Below the pieces are notes generated by a model that had not been told where the DNA came from, did not search any database, and saw only the letters and a list, made by a program, of their open reading frames with translations. Below are positions 9,346 to 17,686 of a stretch of DNA of 43,179 bases, one piece after another (the first letter of the stretch is position 1; every line of letters starts with the position of its first letter). The stretch comes from Pseudomonadota bacterium. GTDB taxonomy: Bacteria; Pseudomonadota; Alphaproteobacteria; Rhodospirillales; Magnetospirillaceae. The DNA lies in assembly GCA_021781575.1 (NCBI GenBank), contig JAJXWP010000036.1, positions 1 to 43,179 of the forward strand, given 5' to 3'. A program made the translations under genes and the position numbers.

Positions 9346-9496
9346 AGCAATTCTTATACTGTTCCTTCAATCCAATAGCTGACCCCATCAGAGATCGGTG
9401 CCATATTGCCTTGCTGTAGCCCGCCGACGCAGTTCAAGCGGTGCGGTCGGAAGAATCGGATATTGATAAATACATTAACAATCCGGTGATTTGGGA

Positions 9497-10522
9497 ATGG
9501 AACTGGAGCTGAAACCGATCGAAGACACGGATATGGACTCGGTGTTCATATTGCCGCTGTCGATCATTCCGCTCCAGACGCCGCAACTGCGCGGCTCCCG
9601 CCTGATCAAGAATGTCCGTCTGAAAAGCATGGTGGAGATCTTCCACGACGAGCAGACCGGGTCGGGCCAGATTGATGTCGAACAACTGCCCGTCGTCTGC
9701 GGCTGGCCGCCGGAGAAACTGCATCCGGATCTGGTGATCCTGCGCAAGCTGGTTCTTTTACCCAGCTACGACGTCTATTCGCTGCGGATCACCCTGCGCA
9801 ACCACGACATCCCCGTCAACGACCATGCCGAGCTCCGCCTGTCCAAGGAAAAAGCGGAGGAACTGACCCGCTACATGGTGATGTTCACCCGCCCTTTGAT
9901 GCAGTTGGTGTATGGCAATGAAGCGGTCGAAATCCAGACCTACGACGACCTGCTTCGCCTGTTTCGCGACCCCGACGTCGCCAAGGCCCGCGAGCGGTTG
10001 GAAAAACTGGCCGGCAGCCTCAACGTCCCGCTGATGGAGGTGCCCCGCTTCATCGAGGATTATGGCGACACCTTCATGGCCCTGTCCTATTACCGCTATT
10101 GCCTGGACCGGCTGGAGCCCTATTTTTCCGCCTGCCTCGAGGCGCTGGTGCCGATCCGCAAGCATTTCCAGCTGATGCAGGACGCCAATCTGATGCGCAC
10201 CTGCTCGATCGTCGAGGATGTCATCAACTCGGTCAGCGCCAGCATCACCGGACGGCTGGAAACCTTCGAGCGGCGCACCCAGCAGATGTGGGCCAACATC
10301 ACCCAGGAGGAATTCCGCGCCGTCAAGTCGCTGATCGAACGGTATCACGTCACCATCGGCGCCGCCCTGTGCGGCCTGACGGTGAAAATGAACGCCTTCG
10401 CGCGCATTTTTCCGCACTCACGCGCCGGCGGCCCTGTCAAACGAGCCGATTTCATGGCAAACGAAATGATTCAGGGCATCGATATGATTCGCGACTTCGA
10501 GAAACGGTTCCAGACGAAGTGA
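9497..10522 (+). CDS. Unrecognised 341-aa protein coupled to an SLC13 permease
   Basis: I do not recognise a family. The product begins MELELKPIEDTD, has no signal peptide or membrane helix, and looks like a cytosolic two-part protein: an N-terminal part rich in beta-type patterns (about residues 1-110, with hydrophobic runs VFILPLSIIPL and LVILRKLVLLPSYDVYSL) and a largely helical C-terminal part (about 115-341). The ATG at 9497 is preferred over an in-frame TTG two codons earlier. Its stop TGA overlaps the GTG start of the permease gene (GTGA), so the two are translationally coupled and probably act together, for example as a cytosolic partner of the transporter. That role is inference from gene order only. 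Confidence 0.8.
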   Translation: MELELKPIEDTDMDSVFILPLSIIPLQTPQLRGSRLIKNVRLKSMVEIFHDEQTGSGQIDVEQLPVVCGWPPEKLHPDLVILRKLVLLPSYDVYSLRITLRNHDIPVNDHAELRLSKEKAEELTRYMVMFTRPLMQLVYGNEAVEIQTYDDLLRLFRDPDVAKARERLEKLAGSLNVPLMEVPRFIEDYGDTFMALSYYRYCLDRLEPYFSACLEALVPIRKHFQLMQDANLMRTCSIVEDVINSVSASITGRLETFERRTQQMWANITQEEFRAVKSLIERYHVTIGAALCGLTVKMNAFARIFPHSRAGGPVKRADFMANEMIQGIDMIRDFEKRFQTK

Positions 10523-12279
10523 CGATCACCCTCCAGCAAGGCCTTGCCTTTGCGCTGTTGGCCGGCACGATCGGCCTGTTCATCTGGGACAGGCTGCGCT
10601 ACGACGTGGTCGCCATGTTGGCCCTGTGCGCCGGAATGATCATGGGGCTGGTGCCGTTCGGCCGGGCCTTTCACGGATTCAGCGATCCGGTGGTGGTCGT
10701 CATCGCCGGCGCCCTGGTGGTCAGCGCCGCCATCGAACGCTCCGGGATCATCGAGCATCTGGTCCGCCCCCTTTCCACCCTGCGGTCACCGTCGCTGTTG
10801 ATCGCCACCCTGGCGGCGCTGGTCACGGTGTCGTCCGCCTTTATGAAGAATGTCGGCGCCTTGGCGATTTTCATCCCCATCGCCCTGCGGATGGCCCGCA
10901 GCAACGGCCTTACCGCCTCGCAGGTGCTGATGCCGCTGTCCTTCGCTTCGCTGATCGGCGGCGAGATCACGCTCATCGGCACCTCGCCCAACATCATCAT
11001 CTCGCGGGTCCGCGCCGACCTGGTCGGCCATCCCTTCGGCATGTTCGACTTCACCCCCGTCGGTCTCGGCCTGGCGCTGTGCGGGGTGGTTTTCGTCGCC
11101 CTGGGTTGGCGCATCCTCCCCCGCGAGCGTGAGGCCCACGGCGGCCATGCGCGTGAATTCCAGATCGAGGACTATCTGAGCGAAGTGCGGGTGCCGTCGG
11201 GATCGGCGCTGGTCGGCAGCACCATCGCCGATCTCGAGCATTTGTTCAGCGGCGGCATGCTGACGGTGGCCGCCATCATCCGCGACCAGGGCCACCGCTA
11301 TGTGCCGGACCGCAGTTGGGTTTTTTCGGCTGGCGACGTCCTGCTGATCGAAGGCGACCCGGCGGCGCTCGCCCCGCTCACCGAAACCGGGGCGGTCGAG
11401 GCCTTCCACGAAAGCCCGACGCGGGCGGAAGCCATCGAGGTGGTGGTGATGCCCAATTCCATGCTGGTCGGCAGCACGGCGACCCAAAGCATGCTGAGGC
11501 ATCGCCATGGCGTGGCCATCCTGGCGATTCGCCGCGCCGGTCGCGATTACGTGACCCGCCTGCAGCAGATGGAGTTCCAGGCCGGCGACGTGCTGGTGGT
11601 GGAAGCCGGCGGCAGCCGCGTTGGCCAAGCCCTCGCCGATCTCGGCCTGTTGCCGCTGGCCCAGCGCAGGTTGGATCTGGGTGGGCGTCGCGGCCGCTGG
11701 CCGCCGCTGGTGATCCTGGCCCTCACCATGGTCCTGGTCGCCCTGCGCGTCGTACCGGTGGGAGCCGCCTTTTTCATGGCGGCCCTGGCCATGGTGCTGA
11801 TCGGCAGCATCACGCTGCGCGAAGCATACGAGGCGATCCAATGGCCCATCGTCATCCTGATCGGCGCCCTGATCCCAATCAGCGAGGCCTTCCAGGCTAC
11901 CGGCGCCTCCGACCTGATCGCCAACGCCCTGGCCGCGGCGGCGGCGCACCTCCCGCCCCATGCCACGATCACCCTGATCATGGCCGCCTCGATGCTGCTG
12001 GCGCCGTTCCTTCACCACGCGGCGGCGGTGCTGCTGATGGGGCCGGTGGCGGCCAGCATGGCGACCCGGATGGGGCTGCACGTCGATCCTTTCCTGATGG
12101 CCGTGGCCATCGGAGCCGGCAGCGACTTCCTCACCCCCATCGGCCATCAGTGCAATACGCTGGTGATGGGGCCCGGCGGCTACCGGTTCGGAGACTACTG
12201 GCGGCTAGGCCTGCCGCTCAGCATAATCGTCCTGGCCGCCGGAACCGCGCTGATTTCCGTTGTCTGGCCCTTGCAATAA
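10519..12279 (+). CDS. SLC13/DASS-family permease with internal TrkA-C domains
   Basis: Inner-membrane anion permease of the divalent anion:sodium symporter (SLC13/CitT) superfamily; the substrate (dicarboxylate, sulfate or other) cannot be read from sequence. The 586-aa product has an N-terminal membrane half (about residues 1-205) with LIGTSPNIIIS, two central TrkA-C (RCK_C) regulatory domains (about 215-390) and a C-terminal membrane half with PIGHQCNTLVMGPGGYRF. Positions where many relatives carry NN are K110-N111 (FMKNVG) and H499-H500 (FLHHAA). The start is a GTG overlapping the stop of the preceding gene; the open frame runs 420 bases further upstream but that is a shadow of the neighbour. 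Confidence 0.9.
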   Translation: MTITLQQGLAFALLAGTIGLFIWDRLRYDVVAMLALCAGMIMGLVPFGRAFHGFSDPVVVVIAGALVVSAAIERSGIIEHLVRPLSTLRSPSLLIATLAALVTVSSAFMKNVGALAIFIPIALRMARSNGLTASQVLMPLSFASLIGGEITLIGTSPNIIISRVRADLVGHPFGMFDFTPVGLGLALCGVVFVALGWRILPREREAHGGHAREFQIEDYLSEVRVPSGSALVGSTIADLEHLFSGGMLTVAAIIRDQGHRYVPDRSWVFSAGDVLLIEGDPAALAPLTETGAVEAFHESPTRAEAIEVVVMPNSMLVGSTATQSMLRHRHGVAILAIRRAGRDYVTRLQQMEFQAGDVLVVEAGGSRVGQALADLGLLPLAQRRLDLGGRRGRWPPLVILALTMVLVALRVVPVGAAFFMAALAMVLIGSITLREAYEAIQWPIVILIGALIPISEAFQATGASDLIANALAAAAAHLPPHATITLIMAASMLLAPFLHHAAAVLLMGPVAASMATRMGLHVDPFLMAVAIGAGSDFLTPIGHQCNTLVMGPGGYRFGDYWRLGLPLSIIVLAAGTALISVVWPLQ

Positions 12280-12335
12280 TGGCAAACCGACATGGCACTG
12301 TTTTACTATCCGAGGGCCAAGGGGATGTTGAGGTG

Positions 12336-13121
12336 ATGAGCAATACAGGCGACACCATTGAGCAGATGGATCGGCAGATCGAGTCCGAATTCCTGGATGA
12401 GGTTCGCGACATCCTGAACGGCATCGACGTGCTGATCGGCAACTTGCGCTCGCGCTCCGTTCCCGTTGCAGAGACACTGGCCCGTATTCGCCGCGACATG
12501 CTCAACGTCGAGATCCGCGGATCCACCCTCGATCAGCCGCTGGTCACCATCGTCGCCCATCGGCTGGGCGAATATCTGGCCGACATCAAGGATGTCGATC
12601 CGGCGAAGCTGGATGACATCCAGGCCTTTATCGACCAGATCCGCCAGGCGCTGGAAGGCAACGTCGATTCCTCGGCCGCCGGCAGCGCCAAGGTGGTCCG
12701 CGCCCTGCCGGCGCGGCGCGTCGTGGAATTCAATCCGGCCGACGTCAAGGTGACCGATGTCGAAGTCATGCTGGTGGTGCCCGACAAGGCGATGAGCCGC
12801 ATCGTCGAACGCGAACTGGCGGCATGCGGCTATCGCGTGTCAAATGTCCAATCGCCGTTCCAGGCCCTGGAAATGGCGGTCCGCACCCGGCCCGACATGG
12901 TCATCGTCTCGGGTGTCCTGGGCGACCTGTCGGGCGTGGATATCGCCTGCGCCCTGTCGTCGATGCCGGCCACCCGCAACCTGCCGGTGGCCCTCCTCAC
13001 CAGCTTCAGCTGGGGCCATCCGTCGCTCAACGATCTTCCGTCGCGCGTTCCGGTCATCCGCAAGGGGACGAATTTCGGCGACGACCTGGCCGAAGCGCTG
13101 TCCCGCCTTCACATTACTTGA
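12336..13121 (+). CDS. Degenerate Hpt-like plus degenerate receiver protein
   Basis: A 261-aa protein with a helical N-terminal domain (about residues 8-110) and a C-terminal receiver-like domain (about 142-258). In the receiver the phosphoacceptor Asp is replaced by Ser192 (PDMVIVS), the first residue of the acidic pair is Pro149 (VVPD), while Thr222 and Lys243 are kept; it should not be phosphorylated in the usual way. The N-terminal part resembles an Hpt four-helix bundle, with RGST matching the KG after the active His, but the His position is Val58. The Hpt reading is my inference and is weaker than the receiver. Start chosen at ATG 12336 after TTGAGGTG. Lies 56 bases after the permease gene and 16 before hisC. 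Confidence 0.75.
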   Translation: MSNTGDTIEQMDRQIESEFLDEVRDILNGIDVLIGNLRSRSVPVAETLARIRRDMLNVEIRGSTLDQPLVTIVAHRLGEYLADIKDVDPAKLDDIQAFIDQIRQALEGNVDSSAAGSAKVVRALPARRVVEFNPADVKVTDVEVMLVVPDKAMSRIVERELAACGYRVSNVQSPFQALEMAVRTRPDMVIVSGVLGDLSGVDIACALSSMPATRNLPVALLTSFSWGHPSLNDLPSRVPVIRKGTNFGDDLAEALSRLHIT

Positions 13122-13137
13122 ACAGTCACGGTGAACG

Positions 13138-14235
13138 ATGAATACACCCATTCCACGTCCCGGAGTCCTCAAGGTCTCCCCCTATATTGGCGGCGAGTCG
13201 TCGATCCCCGGCGTCACCCGTATCATCAAGCTGGCCTCCAACGAAGGCGCGCTGGGCCCCAGCCCGAAGGCCGTCGAGGCTTCCGGCGGCACGGCGGACA
13301 GCCTGTGCCGCTATCCCGACGGCTCCTGTGCCGCGCTGCGCGAGCGCATTGGCGCCCTGCACGGCCTGGACCCGCAGCGCCTCACTTGCGGGGCCGGCTC
13401 GGATGAACTGCTGGCGATCATCGGCCGCGGTTACGTCGGAGTGGGTGACGAGGTCCTGGCCAGCCAATACGGGTTCCTCATGTACGCCATCCTGGCCACG
13501 GCGCTGGGCGCCGCCCCGGTGTTGGCGCCCGAGCGGAATCTCACCGCCGATGTGGACGCGTTGTTGGCCCGGGTCACCGCCAAGACCCGCGTGGTGTTCC
13601 TGGCCAATCCCAATAATCCCACCGGCACCTACCTGCCGTTCAGCGAGATCCGGCGCCTCCACGCCGGGCTGCCGGGAAACGTGCTGCTGGTCCTCGATGC
13701 CGCCTATGCGGAATACATGACGGCCGCCGATTACCGTGCCGGCGTCGAACTGGTGGATGACTCCGAGAATGTGGTGATGACCCGCACCTTCTCGAAAATC
13801 TACGCCCTGGGCGGCTTGCGCCTCGGCTGGTGCTATGGCCCGCCGGCAGTCATCGACGTGATCAACCGGGTGCGGGGCCCGTTCAACGTCGCCACGCCGG
13901 CCCAGCAGGTCGCCCTCGCCGCCCTGGACGACCAGCCCTTCATCGACAAGGTGCGCGAGCACACCGCCCGGTGGCGCGAATGGACGACCAGAGCCCTGCG
14001 CGACCTGGGTCTTACCGTGCCGGACAGCGTCGGCAACTTCGTCCTGGCCCGCTTCCCCTCGGCGGCCGAGGCCGACGCCGCCGATGCGGCCTTGCGCCGT
14101 CAGGGCATCATCGTGCGCAAGATGGCGGGCTACGGACTTGCCGAGAGCCTGCGCATCACCATCGGCACCGAGGAGGAGATGCGTTCGCTGGTCGACGGCA
14201 TGGCGGCCTTCCTCGGCGACAGGGTGCCGGCGTAG
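13138..14235 (+). CDS. hisC: Histidinol-phosphate aminotransferase
   Basis: PLP-dependent fold type I aminotransferase of the HisC family, converting imidazole-acetol phosphate and glutamate to histidinol phosphate in histidine synthesis; relatives also act on aromatic amino acids. The 365-aa product begins with the family-like PRPGVLKVSPYIGGES, has the PLP-site NPNNPTGTY, the Asp/Tyr of DAAYAEY, the Schiff-base Lys in TRTFSKIYALGGLRLGW and the C-terminal Arg in SLRITIGT. Length is typical. It follows the degenerate receiver gene by 16 bases and is not next to other his genes, so a broader-specificity aromatic aminotransferase role is possible. Confidence 0.9.
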   Translation: MNTPIPRPGVLKVSPYIGGESSIPGVTRIIKLASNEGALGPSPKAVEASGGTADSLCRYPDGSCAALRERIGALHGLDPQRLTCGAGSDELLAIIGRGYVGVGDEVLASQYGFLMYAILATALGAAPVLAPERNLTADVDALLARVTAKTRVVFLANPNNPTGTYLPFSEIRRLHAGLPGNVLLVLDAAYAEYMTAADYRAGVELVDDSENVVMTRTFSKIYALGGLRLGWCYGPPAVIDVINRVRGPFNVATPAQQVALAALDDQPFIDKVREHTARWREWTTRALRDLGLTVPDSVGNFVLARFPSAAEADAADAALRRQGIIVRKMAGYGLAESLRITIGTEEEMRSLVDGMAAFLGDRVPA

Positions 14236-14258
14236 AGCCTTTCTCGGCGAGGCACCAC

Positions 14259-14286
14259 GGAGATGGGCCCTTTCCGGCCCATCTCC
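14259..14286. terminator. Stem-loop between convergent genes, likely bidirectional terminator
   Basis: GGAGATGGGCC (14259-14269), six-base loop, then GGCCCATCTCC (14276-14286): an 11-base perfect stem between the hisC stop and the stop of the convergent DUF4214 gene. There is no strong T-tract on either side. Confidence 0.7.
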
Positions 14287-14289
14287 CGC

Positions 14290-16338
14290 TCAAACGAGGA
14301 CCAGCCAATGCTGGGCGTCGGCCGGATGCTGGGCGGTGATCTGAACGTCGTTTTGGAATTCCGACGAATTGGCGAAATAGGCCAGGACCTGCGCATGGGC
14401 CTGGGTATCGGCCTGGGCGTAAGCAGTGGCGCCTGGGCTGTAGGCGGCCAGCATGGGGTCGATCACATTGGCCTGATACCAGGCGACGTCGCTGCCTGAC
14501 GGCGCGCGGTGCAGCAGATTATTGTAGGAATCGGTGATGAACTGGGCATCGCCGGCCGCCGTCGCGGTATAGCTGTGAGCCTTGGTATATTCCGGCGAAG
14601 CCAGGAACCATTGGGCGAACTGGAGATAGGGCGTGCTCGGATGGGCCGCCTCATAGGCCTGATAATAGGCCAGTCCGGCGACGTCCGGGGTACGGGCGAA
14701 CACCGCGCCGTAAAGAGCGGTAATCATGAATGTGCTGACGGCCGTGCTGCCGGCCGGGTTTTGATGGGCGACGAAATCGGTGCCGTCGGAGAATTGCAGG
14801 GCGGTGACGTCGCTGACATGGTCGACACTGGTGCCGCCGCTGCCGGTACTGGTCAGTGTGAAGCTCACGCCGTCGCCCGTGGGGGTGATGGCGTACTGGT
14901 CGGCTGGCCCGGAAAACACCGCGGTGGTGCCGTGCCCGCTCACCCCGTCAACCGTGGCATCGGGAGCGGACGCAGCGACCGACAGCAGGAAGCTGCCGGA
15001 GATGTCCTTCAGCACCGAAGCATCCGACACCGTCTGGGCAGCGCTGAGGGTCAGCGTCGGCGTCCCCGAATCGGTCAAGGTGATGGCGCCGAGCTTGCCC
15101 GCCGCCGCCAAATTCCCCAGGCCGTCGAGATTGGACGCCACATCGGCGGCGCTGTCGGCGACAGCCGTCGGTGACGCCAGTTGCCCTGCAGTGTAGGCGG
15201 CGATGGCGGCCGATGCGGTGCTGATCGGCGCCTGCGCAACGACCTGCGGGCCGTTCTGGGTCACATTGGCGAGCGACATGTCGGCGGCGACGCCGTTGGC
15301 GTCCTGGATATTGCCGCCGTCGAGAACAATCCCGGTTACGGCCAGCGAGGCGACATTGCTGTCATGGGCGCCGACGGTATAAGCGAAATTCAGCGCCGTG
15401 CCACCCGAACCGGAGCTGTAGGTCGCCGTTCCACCGTCATTCAGCGACAGTTCCGGCACCCCCGTTACATCGGCCGCATGGATGAAATCCACGGTGATGG
15501 TCACGGTCTTGCCGGCGGAAAGGCTTCCGCTTCCACCGGATACCGTCACGCCGGTGGCGAAATCGGCGACGTCATAGCCCAGATCCATCAATACTGCCAA
15601 ATCAAGATTCGATATCTTGTATTGGTATCCGGGAAAAAACACGACTCCATTCATCAGGTCAAGTGTCAATGGATCTTGAACTGTAGATGGCGTCGCGTAA
15701 TAATCGGACTGTGTATTGCCAAAATGATAATAATTTTCTCCCGAAGTGCTGCTCGTCGTAAGAGGAACAGGTCCTCCGTAGACGGCCTCGGCATTCTTCC
15801 CGGTAAAATAGGCGGAACCGGACGCCGACTGCTGGATGAATGTGTCGAAGGTCGATTCGTAGCTGCCAGGCAGCGTGCCGTTGGATGAATACCATCCACT
15901 CTGGCCAAGACCATGCATTACCTCATGGAGAAACACCATCACGGGATTATATTCCCCAGACGGTACTTGACTGTTATATGTACAGTCTTGTGAGATATCC
16001 CACCATTGCTGCATATAACCTGAATCGACATCAACATATATGTCGCTGGTGGTGCCGCTGACATGCTGACCGGTCGTCAGCTCGTAATGGCTGGAAGGAT
16101 CCCAAATTTCGAGACCATTGGAGCTCTTGCCGGTGTCGGCGGATGATGTCGGGCCACCATCGGCCCGACCTTGGGTCGACGCCGATCCGATGTTCAGCTG
16201 GACAACCAGTGTTCCTGTACCCGAAATGTATTGGGACCAAATATTGAGCGCTTGCGTCAGGTCGTAAGCGAGAACGCCGTCCGTGGCGCTTCCCTCGTTG
16301 GCCTGGTCATTGATGTTCACGGTGAAACTGAAAGCCAT
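14290..16338 (-). CDS. Secreted-type protein: metalloprotease-like, Ig-like and DUF4214 domains
   Basis: A 682-aa acidic, Gly/Ser/Thr-rich protein without an N-terminal signal peptide, as is usual for type I secreted proteins. The N-terminal part carries a zinc-protease motif HEVMHGLG (about residues 138-145) followed by STFDTF and later LAVLMDLGYDV, a pattern seen in extracellular metallopeptidase-like domains. A middle region (about 265-370) is a bacterial Ig-like repeat (SLNDGGTATYSSGSG). The C-terminus has a DUF4214 pair (ALYGAVFARTPDVAGLAYY... and NNLLHRAPSGSDVAWY). An ATG four codons upstream (16350) is also possible. Base composition is less GC-biased around 15600-16200. No T1SS genes are nearby. 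Protease activity is inferred only from the motif. Confidence 0.82.
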   Translation of the reverse strand: MAFSFTVNINDQANEGSATDGVLAYDLTQALNIWSQYISGTGTLVVQLNIGSASTQGRADGGPTSSADTGKSSNGLEIWDPSSHYELTTGQHVSGTTSDIYVDVDSGYMQQWWDISQDCTYNSQVPSGEYNPVMVFLHEVMHGLGQSGWYSSNGTLPGSYESTFDTFIQQSASGSAYFTGKNAEAVYGGPVPLTTSSTSGENYYHFGNTQSDYYATPSTVQDPLTLDLMNGVVFFPGYQYKISNLDLAVLMDLGYDVADFATGVTVSGGSGSLSAGKTVTITVDFIHAADVTGVPELSLNDGGTATYSSGSGGTALNFAYTVGAHDSNVASLAVTGIVLDGGNIQDANGVAADMSLANVTQNGPQVVAQAPISTASAAIAAYTAGQLASPTAVADSAADVASNLDGLGNLAAAGKLGAITLTDSGTPTLTLSAAQTVSDASVLKDISGSFLLSVAASAPDATVDGVSGHGTTAVFSGPADQYAITPTGDGVSFTLTSTGSGGTSVDHVSDVTALQFSDGTDFVAHQNPAGSTAVSTFMITALYGAVFARTPDVAGLAYYQAYEAAHPSTPYLQFAQWFLASPEYTKAHSYTATAAGDAQFITDSYNNLLHRAPSGSDVAWYQANVIDPMLAAYSPGATAYAQADTQAHAQVLAYFANSSEFQNDVQITAQHPADAQHWLVLV

Positions 16339-16375
16339 CCTTCCCCCCATCTTCCGGGCGGCCGCCCCCCGGCCC

Positions 16376-16393
16376 CGCCGCCATTCGGCGGCG
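16376..16393. repeat. Stem-loop upstream of the DUF4214 gene
   Basis: CGCCGCC, loop ATTC, GGCGGCG: a 7-base GC-only stem in the 154-base gap between the DUF1634 stop and the DUF4214 start. It could end the upstream minus-strand operon, but it is more than 100 bases past the stop and lacks a T-tract. Confidence 0.4.
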
Positions 16394-16492
16394 ACTACCC
16401 CTTTCGATGCCCGATCTCAGCCCAAATATGAAGGTTTTTCGCCAAGCGTCCCAGGGCCTTTCGTTTCGCCCCGCGCCAAAGACGCCGCGCCG

Positions 16493-16825
16493 TCAGAGGT
16501 GGGACGGCAGGTACAGCCCGAGCAACACCCCGAGACAGAGGATCGCCAATACCGTGGCGGCGATGGCGCCGAACACATATTCCCGCTGGTGCAGGAATAC
16601 CGCGAGCATCAGGATCACGCGCGACACCGGCAACAAAATGAACAGCCCGATGCCAGCCATGATGACACGCGTCGCCGATGGAGCGGCGGACGGCCAATGC
16701 AGCATCACCAGCAGCATGCCGCAGGCGATGATCGCCGAGGCCAGCCAGGTTCCGTAGCGCAACTGCTTGGCCAGCAGCCGTTCGAGACGAGGCGCCCGAC
16801 CCGGCGGTGGAAGCGACGGGCTCAT
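16493..16825 (-). CDS. DUF1634 family membrane protein
   Basis: A 110-aa protein with three hydrophobic helices (about residues 28-48, 55-75 and 85-106) matching the DUF1634 family, whose genes are commonly found next to TSUP permeases; function unknown. The ATG overlaps the stop of the TSUP gene (ATGA), which decides the start over an in-frame ATG 13 codons earlier. It is the last gene of the gntR-TSUP-DUF1634 unit and is likely an accessory subunit of the permease (inference from conserved pairing). Confidence 0.82.
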   Translation of the reverse strand: MSPSLPPPGRAPRLERLLAKQLRYGTWLASAIIACGMLLVMLHWPSAAPSATRVIMAGIGLFILLPVSRVILMLAVFLHQREYVFGAIAATVLAILCLGVLLGLYLPSHL

Positions 16826-17685
16826 GTCGATGTCCCGAACAGGTTGATGCCCAATGCGCTGCACAGCATCTGCACCGCAAGCAACAGCAGTGTCACCACG
16901 AACAGCGTTCGGAGCCTGTCGTTGGATACCCGCAGGAGGATGCGGGCGCCGACCGCCGAACCGATGACCGAGCCCAGCGCCACAGGCCCGGCGATGGTGG
17001 GGTCGATATCGCCTCGGACGAAATAGGCGCCGGCGCTGGCCGCCGCCGTCACCCCGATCATGAAGTTCGAGGTGGCCGAGGAAACCTTGATCGGCAGGCG
17101 CAGGGCCGTATCCATCGCCGGAATCTTCAGCACGCCGCTGCCGATGCCGAGCAGCGCGGATATGAGGCCTGCCCCGTACATGAGCGACAAGCCGAGCGGC
17201 AGGCGCTGCACCCGATAGGCAACCTGACGCCGCGACGCATGGTCGGGATAACTGGAATGCAGCCCCAGCGCGTCCGCCCAGCCGGCGGCGCCGGCCCCCG
17301 GTCCGGGATCGACGGGGTCGCGGCGCCGGGCCCGCATCTGCTGGGCAGAAAGCAGCAGGATGACGGCGAACAGAAAATACAGAAAGGCCACCGGGAGGAT
17401 GCCGATCAGCAGCACGCCGGTCACCGCGCCCAAGGTGGTGGCGGTCTCCAGCACGGCGGCCAGCCGAACATTGGTCAGGCTGCCCTCCAGGAAGGCCGCG
17501 GCGCTGCTGCAGGAGCAGGCGATCACCGAGACGATGCTGGCGCCGATGGCCATATGGATGTGGATTCCGGCGAACAGCACCAGCAGCGGCACGATGAAGA
17601 TGCCGCTGGCCATGCCGAGCATGCCGCCAAGGGCGCTGGCGACGAACGACATGCCGGCCAGCAGCAATCCGAAACCGACATCCAT
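16822..17685 (-). CDS. TSUP (TauE/SafE) family permease
   Basis: Inner-membrane permease of the TSUP family, whose known members export sulfite or sulfonates or move organosulfur and organic acids. The 287-aa product has about eight membrane helices in two halves, each opening with the family's Gly-rich turn (GGMLGMASGIFIVPLL near residue 20 and GIGSGVLKIPAM near 180). A cytoplasmic loop (about 115-160) separates them. It starts one base after the gntR stop and overlaps the DUF1634 start, so all three are coupled. Substrate unknown; proximity to paaK-ior suggests a possible aromatic acid, but that is speculation. Confidence 0.88.
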   Translation of the reverse strand: MDVGFGLLLAGMSFVASALGGMLGMASGIFIVPLLVLFAGIHIHMAIGASIVSVIACSCSSAAAFLEGSLTNVRLAAVLETATTLGAVTGVLLIGILPVAFLYFLFAVILLLSAQQMRARRRDPVDPGPGAGAAGWADALGLHSSYPDHASRRQVAYRVQRLPLGLSLMYGAGLISALLGIGSGVLKIPAMDTALRLPIKVSSATSNFMIGVTAAASAGAYFVRGDIDPTIAGPVALGSVIGSAVGARILLRVSNDRLRTLFVVTLLLLAVQMLCSALGINLFGTST

Positions 17686-17686
17686 G

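Noticed and set aside
10099-10518. Upstream extension of the permease reading frame inside the preceding gene
   Set aside because: It is a shadow in another frame of the 341-aa gene; the GTG at 10519 starts right at the first membrane helix.
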